Assembly: GCA_963966185.1 (NCBI GenBank)
Contig: CAWZYM010000318.1
Location: forward strand, 704,001-768,000
Length of the DNA stretch: 64,000 nt
Source: Rhabditoides inermis
Taxonomy: Eukaryota > Nematoda > Chromadorea > Rhabditida > Rhabditidae
Reading direction: 5' to 3'
Below, in pieces: positions 1 through 10,955 of this stretch (within the stretch, counting starts at the first letter, position 1; every line of letters begins with the position of its first letter). The position numbers and the translations under genes are program-made. The notes below the pieces were generated by a model. It saw only the letters and a list, made by a program, of their open reading frames with translations. It searched no databases and was not told the DNA's origin.

Positions 1-380
1 GACTCCACACAGATCTCGGACAGAGTCTGTGTCAGATCTGTGGTGAGTTAATAAATTAGTAATAAAATTTTACCGGAGTTCTGCTGCCAGCTGCCAATAA
101 ATTAGTATATATATATTATTAACGACAAAATTGACCGTGCAAAAAATTCAACTAATCGGGTTTCTTGTTTTATTTTCAAGTAAGGAAGCGTGGCCCTAGA
201 TCCAGCGCTAGCTAGCGCGGAAGCATGCGCGGAAGCATGATTGTTTCCGCATTTAGCACCTCTTCAAAGAATACAAATACGAATTATTCACGCTAATAGC
301 CATGATTTTCATATTCGATTGAGAATGCGTGGAATTATTCAGTCCTCGCGTTGATTTCCAAGTCTAATCCTATTTCGATG

Positions 381-409
381 ATTTGCATGTCTGGAGGGGC
401 GAATAAAAG
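381..409 (+). promoter_or_regulatory. Putative msp core promoter (octamer plus ATAAAAG box)
   Basis: An ATTTGCAT octamer lies 62 bp upstream of the msp1 ATG and an ATAAAAG TATA-like box lies 40 bp upstream. The same two motifs at the same spacing precede all four msp genes here. Conservation among recent copies is weak evidence of function; the motif assignment is inference. Confidence 0.45.
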
Positions 410-442
410 GCGGGCGCGGCGGGCTGCCGGCATCCATTCGCC

Positions 443-887
443 ATGACGTCCGTCCCTCCCGGAGATATCAACACCCAGCCGGGTACCAAGATCGTCTTCA
501 ACGCTCCCTATGATGACAAGCACACCTACCACATCAAGGTGTGGCACTATGACAGCTGATATCGATTTCTTATCGATTAGTTTTCATCTAGTTTCCGTTC
601 AGATCATCAACGCCGGAGGTCGCCGCATCGGATGGGCCATCAAGACCACCAACATGAAGCGCCTCGGCGTCGACCCGCCGTGCGGAGTGCTCGACCCCAA
701 GGAGAACGTGCTGATGGCCGTCTCTTGCGACGCGTTCCAGTACGGTCAGGAGGACACCAACAACGACCGCATCACCATCGAGTGGACCAACACCCCCGAC
801 GGCGCCGCCAAGACCTTCCGCCGCGAGTGGTTCCAGGGCGACGGAATGGTCCGCCGCAAGAACCTTCCCATCGAGTACAACCCTTGA
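443..887 (+). CDS. msp: Major sperm protein, copy 1
   Basis: MSP is the most abundant protein of nematode sperm. It polymerises to drive amoeboid crawling and, when released, signals oocyte maturation and sheath contraction. Two exons, 443-538 and 603-887, are separated by a 64-bp GT-AG intron after residue 32 (HIK). They encode 126 residues against 127 for C. elegans MSP, starting MTSVPPGD and ending in the invariant NLPIEYNP. The single MSP (PapD-like beta-sandwich) domain fills the protein; [20 protein letters not shown] and the [14 protein letters not shown] stretch are canonical. The ATG is the first in frame and sits 40 bp behind a TATA-like box. A GATAAA element lies about 13 bp past the stop. 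The gene looks intact. C. elegans msp genes are generally intronless, so the intron is informative about lineage. Confidence 0.95.
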
Positions 888-1050
888 ATGATCTATGCAC
901 GATAAACTGATTGTTTCCGCATTTAGCACCTCTTCAAAGAATACAAATACGAATTATTCACGCTAATAGCCATGATTTTCATATTCGATTGAGAATGCGT
1001 GGAATTATTCAGTCCTCGCGTTGATTTCCAAGTCTAATCCTATTTCGATG

Positions 1051-1079
1051 ATTTGCATGTCTGGAGGGGCGAATAAAAG
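1051..1079 (+). promoter_or_regulatory. Putative msp2 core promoter
   Basis: Same ATTTGCAT and ATAAAAG boxes as msp1, at identical distances from the ATG, inside the second tandem unit. Confidence 0.45.
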
Positions 1080-1112
1080 GCGGGCGCGGCGGGCTGCCGG
1101 CATCCATTCGCC

Positions 1113-1558
1113 ATGACGTCCGTCCCTCCCGGAGATATCAACACCCAGCCGGGTACCAAGATCGTCTTCAACGCCCCCTACGATGACAAGCACACCTACC
1201 ACATCAAGGTGTGGCACTGTTGATCAGCTGATATTGATTGCTTATCGATTGGTTCACATCTGTTACTGTTCAGATCATCAACGCTGGAGGTCGCCGCATC
1301 GGATGGGCCATCAAGACGACCAACATGAAGCGCCTCGGTGTCGACCCGCCGTGCGGAGTGCTCGACCCCAAGGAGAACGTGCTGATGGCCGTCTCTTGCG
1401 ACGCGTTCCAGTACGGTCAGGAGGACACTAACAACGACCGCATCACCATCGAGTGGACCAACACCCCCGACGGCGCCGCCAAGACCTTCCGCCGCGAGTG
1501 GTTCCAGGGCGACGGAATGGTCCGCCGCAAGAACCTCCCCATCGAGTACAACCCTTGA
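1113..1558 (+). CDS. msp: Major sperm protein, copy 2
   Basis: Intact two-exon MSP gene: exons 1113-1208 and 1274-1558, with a 65-bp intron that contains TGATCAGCTGATATTGATTG and differs from the msp1 intron. The predicted 126-residue protein is identical to copy 1 as far as I can read; differences are synonymous (for example AACGCT, GGTGTC and GACACT codons). These same variants and the same intron recur in the inverted copy msp3. A consensus AATAAA lies at 1572-1577, right after the stop, so the 3' UTR is very short. It is the downstream member of the tandem pair. Confidence 0.95.
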
Positions 1559-1936
1559 ATGAATGAGACACAATAAACATCATTTTATCTGTATCGGCCG
1601 TTGATTTGTTTCGATTTGTATATATATATATACTTTATTCATAATTGAGACAAGTGACATGAACAATGGGTTGACAGTGTAAAAAGCGCACAGTTTGAGA
1701 CTAGACGAACGTTTTGACTTCTTTACGATGACGTCCCGTCCGTTTGTACGCTCTGAACGCAGTCGAACCGAAGGGATAATCCCTCACCAGACACTGTGTT
1801 TATAACAGCATATGCGGTGAGAGACTATCCTGTCACTTCTATAGTTGGGTGAGAAAACCCGGCCGGTGAGATAGACACTACCCCTGTCCAACCGTCTTTC
1901 CCCGTCAACTAGCGAGCAAAGAACTCTACATAAAAT

Positions 1937-3870
1937 CTATAGATGTGTTGGGTCTGTTATATGAAGTTTGTTCAGAAGAACGTACTTCTGCATAGCTGAT
2001 CTATATGCACCTTTATCATTGATAAGAACAATACTACTGGGGAGGAGATTCCAAATATTATGAATACGAAAAGGGAAAAAGGACTGCGAGAGAGTGGTTT
2101 TAGATGAGTTGTATAGTTTAAGTGAATGGCCCCGAAGTTGTCGTGTATGAGTTGTGCTAGACAGTGTCAGTGGTATTGGGTGTACAAAGATATGTCCATA
2201 AATATATGCATGTGCCAAAGAAAGATCAATCATCAAGCGTCTCATATACAATGTTTCTAACCCTAGATTTTCCAACCTATGTTTATAGTCTGTTTTAGGG
2301 AGAAGGTACTTGGTAAACTTGCGTTGTACCTTTTCTAAGAGATTATTATGAGAATTATCCATGAGGCAATATAGTTCTGACCCAAATTCTAATATTGGTC
2401 TCACTTTATGTAGGTAAAAGTTCGATAGTAGTTTGAAGTCATAGATGAATACCTTTCTAACTAATGTTGATAATGATGAAGCTTTTCTAACTTGTTTTCT
2501 AATATGAGCTTCTGGGGTAAGATCATAAGAAAATTGGAAACCCAAATCTTTTATAGAACGTACTGATTCCAACTGTTGTCCACAAACAGAATAATGTACC
2601 TGAGCATTCGATTTTCCAAAATGCATTACCGTGCATTTTGAAAGACTCAAATTCATTTGGCGATTTCTCAACCAATCAGACACTCTTATCACATCACTTG
2701 CTAGTCGCTTATCATAATCAGGTACATCATCCGAAATGTACATCTTACAATCATCCGCATATACCAGATACTCACAGTGTTGGATCGCCTCACCTATATC
2801 GTTTATATAGATGAGGAAGAGCAACGGGCCTAGCACGGACCCTTGGGGAACACCAGATGAGACATCTAACCATGGGGAACAGGATGAGTTTATACGAACA
2901 CACTGTGATCTGCCAGATAGATAATTTGTCAACCATCTATGTATTTTATTCCGAATACCGTAAGATTCTATGATTTTAAGAAGTCTTCTATGATTCACAA
3001 CATCAAACGCTTTAGATACATCTAAGTATACAGAGTCGACAAAGAATTTCGAGTCAATCTTTTTAACCAAGTATTTGACATACTCCATTAACTGTGATGT
3101 AGTGGACCGATTATTAAGGAACCCGAACTGTCTATCGTTAACAAGATTACAATTCCACATGTGATTTCGCATATGAAAAACTATGATGAAGCACGGCATG
3201 TTGTGCATGTAAGGCTTATTGGTCTATAGTTACTAGTCAAACTTGGATCACCTTTCTTTATCACTGGAACTACTATGGACTGTTTCCAAAGAGAGGGCAG
3301 AATACCAGTGTCTAGAGATTCTCTGAAGATGTAACTGAGCGGTTCTGCTAGAACTAAAGCTAGACTCTGTAGTAAAATAGAGGGTATGTTATCTGGACCT
3401 GAGGATAACTTTCTCTTAAATCTACTCAGATATTCATACACTACGTGTGGAGATACATCTATGTCAAGCAGCGAATTATTTGTTTTCGAGCTAACTTCAA
3501 AAGGTTTTTTATCGTCAGTAGTAAATACCGTTACAAAGTATTTATTAAACAAAGAAGCACGTTCGGAGTCATCTGATATCAATCTATCCTTATCACGTAT
3601 AAATGGTATGTCAGGACGTGATGTGGTTTTACTTTTTATGTAAGACCAATATTGTGATGTACATGAAGTGGCTAATATATGTTTCTGCCTATGTTTTATG
3701 TTTTGTTTTCTTTTGGATAATGCACTCAACCTTGCGCACTGGATCTCGTAGTTCGATTTCCGGCAGAGACGTATGAGCAGTGAATTCAGCAGTTCATTTA
3801 GCTCTTTAGAACACGCTCGGACGGTTTGAATATGACGGCAAGAGAGATTGAATCGGTAATACATCTCATC
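1937..3870 (-). mobile_element. Decayed CR1/Jockey-like non-LTR retrotransposon (RT part)
   Basis: Two frames on the minus strand, broken by a frameshift near 3190-3200, together encode the linker and reverse transcriptase of a LINE. The upstream part ends in the RT-1 motif NYRPISLTC. The downstream part shows QFGFLNNRSTTSQL, YLDVSKAFDVVNH, SGVPQGSVLGPLLFLIYIND and the YADD catalytic box (about residues 150-153 of the downstream frame), then the thumb/C-terminal region. No endonuclease domain is visible upstream, so the copy is 5' truncated or rearranged as well as frameshifted. It lies between the inverted msp2 and msp3 genes. CR1/Jockey-type assignment is from motif style and would need a phylogeny. 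Confidence 0.85.
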
Positions 3871-4269
3871 AGACTAAAGATGCAAGATATTGCCACTTAC
3901 TCATGATCTGATCGATATCAACGGATATCAGTACTCATAACACGTTAATAGACCTGTCGTGGTAGTTGTCGCATTTCTGTAAAACAGTTCTGTAAAAAAA
4001 GTTGCAGATGCATTGAATTAAGTCAAAGAGAATCAGCGAAACCCGCGTCGTCTGCGTATCTCAGCAACAGTCTGACCACAGTCTCACTCTTTGCACTGCA
4101 ATTCTTTCTAGTTCCGACAACTTCATTTTTAATTCACCGAAGCCGTGAAAAAATTAGGAGCCGGATAGAAATCCGAACACTGATTCTACTCCGGACAATA
4201 ATCGGCTCACCAAATCCGTTCTTTGCTACACTACATGATTTCGCTAACCATTCAGGCGCGCTGGCAGCG

Positions 4270-4830
4270 GTGAAACGGTCGGAGAGAGAGGAGAATTCAG
4301 AAAACTTCCATTTACCTCCGGATTTCCTGCCGGGGAATGCCGACGCAGTTCTGTTTGAAATTCCTTTGATTTTGTATCAAAACGCTAGATATCGGGGCTG
4401 GGGTAAGTGTTTCCTGTCGCACGTCAGTTCAGAATTCGGAATCATTTACAAACACTGCTCCCCGAAGACAGCAAAACGTGGGACTCGGCTCGGAGGTCAC
4501 GAGTCGCATTCTTTGAACGAATGGTGTGGTCTAATCCCAATATCTCTTGCCGTCATATCCAAACCGTCCGAGCATTGGCATGTGCGAACGGATCTACTGA
4601 ACGGCTGTTTGCACTGCTCATACTTCTCCGCCAGGCATCGAACCAACAACCACTGATACAATGCGCACACGATACTACATCGTTCTATAAAAGAAAAGAA
4701 AAACCGACTGTGTGCTAAAAACAGAGAACGAAACAGTCCGAAAGATCCACAAATCAAAATCAACGAACGAAACTGGAAATCAAGATTTTTTTTCTCCAAT
4801 TCACTTTCTCATCCACCTTTTTTAGGTTAG
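4270..4830 (+). mobile_element. Inverted fragment of the same LINE family
   Basis: The stretch from about 4540 aligns by eye with the start of the minus-strand LINE open frame: both encode SCRHIQTVRA followed by similar residues and an IQCA segment. Orientation is opposite to the 1937-3870 copy, so the two are head to head. The 4270-4540 part has an open frame (128 codons) of unclear content that may be the family's upstream region. No function is expected. Confidence 0.55.
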
Positions 4831-4934
4831 GAGATAAGAGACTTGTTGAAATGCCACCATCAACATGCGTAAACGTATTCATATTCAATTCACAAAAATA
4901 CATCGAAACTCGAAGTTTATCGTGCATCGATCAT

Positions 4935-5380
4935 TCAAGGGTTGTACTCGATGGGAAGGTTCTTGCGGCGGACCATTCCGTCGCCCTGGAACCACTCGCG
5001 GCGGAAGGTCTTGGCGGCGCCGTCGGGGGTGTTGGTCCACTCGATGGTGATGCGGTCGTTGTTAGTGTCCTCCTGACCGTACTGGAACGCGTCGCAAGAG
5101 ACGGCCATCAGCACGTTCTCCTTGGGGTCGAGCACTCCGCACGGCGGGTCGACACCGAGGCGCTTCATGTTGGTCGTCTTGATGGCCCATCCGATGCGGC
5201 GACCTCCAGCGTTGATGATCTGAACAGTAACAGATGTGAACCAATCGATAAGCAATCAATATCAGCTGATCAACAGTGCCACACCTTGATGTGGTAGGTG
5301 TGCTTGTCATCGTAGGGGGCGTTGAAGACGATCTTGGTACCCGGCTGGGTGTTGATATCTCCGGGAGGGACGGACGTCAT
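4935..5380 (-). CDS. msp: Major sperm protein, copy 3 (inverted, mosaic)
   Basis: Intact MSP gene on the minus strand: exon 1 is 5285-5380, the intron 5220-5284 (65 bp), exon 2 4935-5219; 126 residues, same protein as the other copies. The intron is identical to that of msp2, and exon variants (AACGCT, GGTGTC, GACACT) also match msp2. The 5' flank (GCCACGCTAATAGCCAAGAT, CATTGAGAATG) matches msp4, and the last codons (AACCTTCCC) and 3' flank match msp1/msp4. This is the signature of a conversion tract. Together with msp2 it forms an inverted pair with about 3.4 kb between the arms. Confidence 0.95.
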
Positions 5381-5413
5381 GGCGAATGGATGCCGGCAGC
5401 CCGCCGCGCCCGC

Positions 5414-5442
5414 CTTTTATTCGCCCCTCCAGACATGCAAAT
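5414..5442 (-). promoter_or_regulatory. Putative msp3 core promoter
   Basis: Reverse complement of the shared ATAAAAG (5414-5420) and ATTTGCAT (5435-5442) boxes, at the same distance from the ATG as in the other msp copies. Confidence 0.45.
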
Positions 5443-5912
5443 CATCGAAATAGGATTAGACTTGGAAATCAACGCGAGGACTGAATAATTCCACGCATTC
5501 TCAATGGAATATGAAAATCTTGGCTATTAGCGTGGCTAATTCGTATTTGTATTCTTTGAAAATACATGTAGAAAAAACGTGTCAGTTGCGAAACCTCATA
5601 AACAAACGGAAATGTGCTAATACAAAACACAAGCTAATTATAGCAAACAGAGAATATAGCCGTTGGATGACCAAAAACGGCCCAAGCAAACGTGCATTCT
5701 ACCGTACACCAAACCCACGTAATTTATCACGCTCCACACAAATTTATCGCACATATAAAAAAAACATAAGTGTTTCATCAGTATCATCAGTAAGTAGGAA
5801 AAGTGGTTGTTGTTGTTGTTTTGGTTGACTCGGGTGTGTGGAGACCCGTTGTGATAACTAGCCGGTGGTCTGTGAGATCATTTACGATTCGATCTAGATC
5901 AGTCGATCCAAC

Positions 5913-6090
5913 CTAGACAGAGGAGTAGAACAGGGTGTCGAGGAAGTTGTTTGAGTTGAGTTTCTTGGTCTTTCTTGAGGAGGAGACTGACGAGAAGATT
6001 CGGGAGAGCTGTTGACTGTCCGGATTATGCATGAAGGGAACACGCACTACCATGCGTCTTTTCGACGGCACCCTCCAGTACTCACTTGAC
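5913..6090 (-). CDS. Possible terminal exon of an unidentified gene
   Basis: Behind a good acceptor (TTTTGCAG, forward 6091-6097) an open frame of 59 residues runs to a TAG at 5913. It begins SSEYWRVPSKRRMVVRV, then has a serine/lysine-rich middle and ends FLDTLFYSSV. Third positions are C/G-rich (TCG, CTC, TTC, AAC), as in the confirmed exons here, unlike the AT-rich surroundings. No upstream exon was found. It could be a real last exon, a pseudogene relic or chance; no family recognised. Confidence 0.3.
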
Positions 6091-6832
6091 CTGCAAAACA
6101 ATATATTTATGTTTGTTTTACTGTAATTTGTTTTATTAGTTTTTCATTAAAATCTTTAGTTTAAATCTATTTTTGATATCATGATCTATATTTATTTATC
6201 ATGTTTTTGGTGCATTACAATGGTAAGAAAGCGGATTAAGTCACTGTCTAATGGGCCCGCGTTGGTGTATATCGTACGTTGTACGTGTGTAGTATAAATA
6301 CACGCAATCAGCAATCGAATTAGGCGAGAATAATAGGTTGATTCGTTGTTACTTTTTTGTGGTTGATTTGCGTTTCTAATCTGCAAATTATGCCACCATG
6401 ATGACATAAAAACATGGAAATGAAGCGAAATATCCTAATCTGAATCTAAACAGATTCCTTTTAATTTTGAATGTTCGAAATATCATGTTCAAAATGATGT
6501 GTGCAGGGTTCGCAAGCGACATGAATGACTAGATTTTTCGGCTCATGTATTTTGATATGAGTGTCACACATTATCATCTCACGCTCAGTGATATCACTTT
6601 CTATCTTGCTATCTATCTATCTCTCCCTCCCTCACTTCTCTCTCTCTCTCTCTCTCTCCCTCTCTCTCTCTCTCACCTGGATTCGACTGTAGCGATAGCT
6701 GCCAGAAGAATGAAGAGTAACCCAAGAGAAAAGCCGTACCGCATTCTAAAATGGAAATGAATGAATAGATTAAAAGATAAAGAGAGAAAGGGAAGGAGAG
6801 AAAGAGAGAAAGAGAGAGTGAGAAAGAAAGAG

Positions 6833-6880
<48 letters not shown>

Positions 6881-7318
6881 TAGGGAACAACGCGCGACAC
6901 TCACATCACACATGTGCCCCGGAAACAATCACAAATATCGCATCCTGTACACGATTCGCAGTTTTATTATTCGCGAATCACTCACAGTCACAGGAAATGA
7001 GAGTGTGTGAAAACAGTAGCACACTTGGCTTTTCAATTCAAATGATCAATTCAACAGCAGTGAATAAGTAAAGATGTTAGAGAAACATAAAGGTAAAGGT
7101 AAAGGCATTTCCCCGATTCAAGAGATTCGTTCTGCGGAGGGAGTCAAAGGAGGACTATGAGAGATACATAGAGGGTACAAAGAGTAGGGATTTTAAAAAT
7201 CGTCGTCGAGTGCATCAGAAATGCAGCATTCTAAGCAGCTATGATGACACTACGTGGACATTATGCGGGCACATTATCCGATCTTCCCACCTCATACGCC
7301 ACTCCCCCTTCCAAACAG

Positions 7319-7371
<53 letters not shown>

Positions 7372-8149
7372 CCAATCCTCTCCCTAGAGACTCATTACAC
7401 AATTGTAGGTATTCACGAATTCACGGTACTGTATGCACCATCCAATGAAAGACCTACTGACGACAACGATCATCAACAATGTACAACATCCGCACAAGGA
7501 CATTTTAAAAGTGAATAGTACTCCAGCGTGAATGAGAGAGAGAGGGAGAGAGGGGGAGAGAGAGAGAGGGAGAGAGAGCAATGAAAGTTGCGAAGCCTCA
7601 CGCGTGCTCTTGACAAGAGACAAGCACGAAAATTGGCTAATCACCACAAAACGAGTGATGGAGGAGAAGGAGGCTCTCTGAACCCTGGCCCGTCTAGCGC
7701 CCACAATTTCTGAACCAGATCGAGAGAGTGTTTTTCGAAAGTGGTAAAGATGTGGTCAGTCTCTTCGAAGCAGCTCCGTCAAAAAAAAGTCAGTTGCGTG
7801 AGGAGCTTCGAAGAGGTCTGACCGCTTCTGGGGTGTACGGCATAAGGTGGTAGTTGAGAACGTGAATAAGCTACACTACATAGCGATTGTCTGAAGAATT
7901 TGTTTTGAAAGTGGTAAGGTAAAGTATAAGGTGGCTACGCGAGAGGCTACAATACATGAGTGAGGGTAGCACGTGGCTGTCTGACGGTAAGAGCGGTGCC
8001 TTACAATGCTCACAAACCAACACAAACATCCCAAACATTCACAACGTCCGTGAGAATAATGTGGGGTAGAATGAAACGCCGAACAAGGTACCATAATTCA
8101 GAACGATAATGCCGGGGTTTTGTGAGGGGCGGGATAGAGAGAGGGGGGG

Positions 8150-8186
<37 letters not shown>

Positions 8187-8348
8187 AGGTGGAGAAAGAG
8201 GGAGGGAAAATTGTCCGACGCGCGCTTAAAGAAAGGACACGATTCTGGAGATTGTCTGACTGCACACAGACGTTTTAAGTGAAATAGCGAGATGGAGCCC
8301 CGCCCGTAATGAATTACGCTGCAAACGAGGAAATCGCTTCGAGGAGAC

Positions 8349-8406
<58 letters not shown>

Positions 8407-9010
8407 TCAATAGTGAGAGGATAAAGGGATTCTATACAACAGTTTAACTTGGTTTTTACTAGTGTGAATTCGCCATTTCCGCGCACTCTCACAATTGCAT
8501 GTATTTTTAGGCGCAGAGTGAAGGGAAAGTGCGCGGAAATTGCAAATCTGCTCTGTGAAACTCCCCCTCCCCCTACCCTCAAAGCAAGTTCGAAACGTAT
8601 GGTAAGGCGAATGCGTAGGAGTACACAGTAAATTTGGGAAAACTCCAACAGCTTCGATTCTATTACACAAGCTAGTGCAGATCGCCTAAAAAACGAAACT
8701 TTTTCCTAACACAGGAAATTGACCGACAATTTCGTGAAAACTACTTCTTTTTAGAGAACGCTAGTGCTGTGTGAAGTCACTTTGAGAATACTAGGTTCAG
8801 GAAATCACGTTGAATTACGTTGAACGAAAGTGGGAATCGGAAAGACGCCAAAATGAACTTTAGAACTCATGATAGCTAAATGATGTACTTGTACATTTGT
8901 AAGTGTAAGTATGTTACACCATGTGAATCACGGGACTCGACTTAGAAATTAGTTGTTAGTATGCATATGTGTGGGCGCGTGGGTTGGTAGAATCTCTTTC
9001 GTCTTCCCCT

Positions 9011-9084
<74 letters not shown>

Positions 9085-9569
9085 TTCTCCCTCTCTTCAG
9101 TACTATCAATGCCTTTTTGCATTTGCGATGACTGGCGGCGTTAAAAATGAGCCACCGGCTTACGAGCGCAAAATATACTCATTAGGCATTGGGGTATTAT
9201 GCCTTCCGCCCCCAGAAAACAAGGGATAAAACATAAAACACCATAAAACACACATCACACGACAGTCAACACTTTGGTCATATCCCAATCATGCAGTATC
9301 ACTTGTCACCCCCCGCTTTGAGGCTTGCCGGTTCATTGCGGTCGGTCACAACTATTGTAATCATTATCGTGATAGTGCACTGAGTGTGAGTGAAATTCGG
9401 CGAAACAAAAGTGGGGTGAACGTCATGAAATATGAAATCCCTCTGATCCTCCCTTAACGAGCTGAATCGATGAAATCCATCGAAAACACACAGGGAGAGA
9501 CCTGATTGCGAAGTGGGTTTGCCGTTTGCGGTGGCGGTTATTACTCACTCTCGGTACTTTCACACTGGA
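6091..9569. other. Gene-free, microsatellite-rich stretch
   Basis: Nothing convincingly coding. Long (CT/GA)n tracts lie at about 6629-6674, 6836-6879, 7324-7369, 8147-8180, 8352-8394 and 9013-9077; the serine-leucine-repeat frames across them are artefacts. A short imperfect hairpin lies at about 7749-7835. Confidence 0.7.
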
Positions 9570-9946
9570 ATGATTGCCGTCCTACCCGTTCTACTAGCTC
9601 TCCTAGCGCTCACTCCAGCCGCACCCATCGCCGCTATTGACGGTCAGCTTTATGCAAATTACGTTCACCATGACTATGCTTGTAGATCCCAATTCTATAA
9701 TGGTCGAGGCACAGGAGAGACTGAAGGGCGCGAAGATGGTAGGGAGAGGGAGGGAGGGAGGGAGGGAGGGAGGGAGAGGGAGAGAGAGAGGGAGGGAGAG
9801 AGAGAGATCACATCTTTCAGACTCTGAGGGAGAAGGAACGGGAGTTACACGACGCACTCACACTAGCGATGCAGGAAGAGCTTATTAGAAACGACTTTGC
9901 GTCGATTGAAGACGGAAGGGACATTGCACTTCAGGTTTAGGCAGAT

Positions 9947-9995
<49 letters not shown>

Positions 9996-10239
9996 GAGAG
10001 AGAAAGAGAGAGATTTGTATTTGTAGACTGACGTCTATCAAACCGATCTCCTACTACCGTACAAAGCCGGCAAAAACAAAGCCACGTCCGTTGGAAAGGT
10101 TGTGTACAAGTTACAAAAAAGGTTGTTAGAAAACTAGAGATCGCATTGTCTAGGTACACTCCGCCTCCTCCTCCTCCTCCTCCTCTTCGGAAGACAGTGG
10201 AAGCTTAGAGCGACTGCAGCAAGAAAGGAATATGGTACG

Positions 10240-10278
<39 letters not shown>

Positions 10279-10908
10279 TTCCTCTGCAGTACTATAGACA
10301 ACAGAAGTGGATGCATACTAATTAGTGAATAGAGCAAGTACACGCGCTTTCAGAAGAAGGGCGACCGGAAGGAGAAGGAGAAGGAGAATGAGTGGGCGGA
10401 GTCAGAGGAGGAGGAGGAGGAGGATGTGGCGGTGGTATTCATTCAGGTTGACCGCGAGCCGACTGAGATCGAAATCGATCAGGTGCTACTGGTTAACTGG
10501 TTACTGGTATACTCAGAAGTGCTGATGACGCACTCATGTTATAGCACACTTATAGCACACCGGATATGTGGTGTGCTGGAATGTGTTAGAAGAAAACATG
10601 TGCGTGTGCTCTCTCTTTTCACTGCTACAGCAAATCGCATCAAAATAGTGTAGGTATTGCATGCAAATGAGAAAGAGTGCGTTTCGGCGGGCTCGAATTC
10701 CCTAACTCCCCAAGTCCTTCCCTAACCTAAAACTAACACGTACATGCGAGTTCGGTGCGCGCCCGGCTATTTTCATTACATTAGTCAGATGTCTGTAGGC
10801 AGGAGAGGAGAGGGAGAAAGGAAAGAAGGAACTCCCCTTCCAAAAATACGCTCGCGTCACTCAGACACGATGAAAAACTGTGGCGAGCGCGTGGGTGAGA
10901 CTAGTGAG

Positions 10909-10955
<47 letters not shown>

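Larger units (their letters stand above)
238..1577 (+). repeat. Tandem duplication of a 670-bp msp gene unit
   Basis: Two head-to-tail copies of a unit holding promoter, msp gene and short 3' end start at 238 and 908. Both begin with the same block (ttgtttccgcatttagcacc) and start codons are exactly 670 bp apart. Copies differ by scattered substitutions and by one base in intron length. The last ~20 bp downstream of the stop codon differ between the units. Confidence 0.9.

Noticed and set aside
588..929. Antisense frames across the msp genes (also at 1196-1573, 4851-5297, 5276-5488, 26310-26522)
   Set aside because: Shadows of the GC-rich msp coding sequence on the other strand, running through introns and promoters.
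6609..6900. Open frames rich in Ser-Leu or Arg-Glu repeats (also at 8039-8410, 19423-19786, 22563-22856, 29273-30132, 60070-60472, 61617-62239 and others)
   Set aside because: They are translations of (CT)n/(GA)n microsatellites, which lack stops in most frames; no splice or codon support.
10288..10325. Alternative exon 6 of the secreted protein gene after CTCTGCAG
   Set aside because: It gives YYRQQKWMHTN and an immediate stop, losing the transmembrane end; the acceptor at 10353 keeps the frame open. It could still be a minor isoform.
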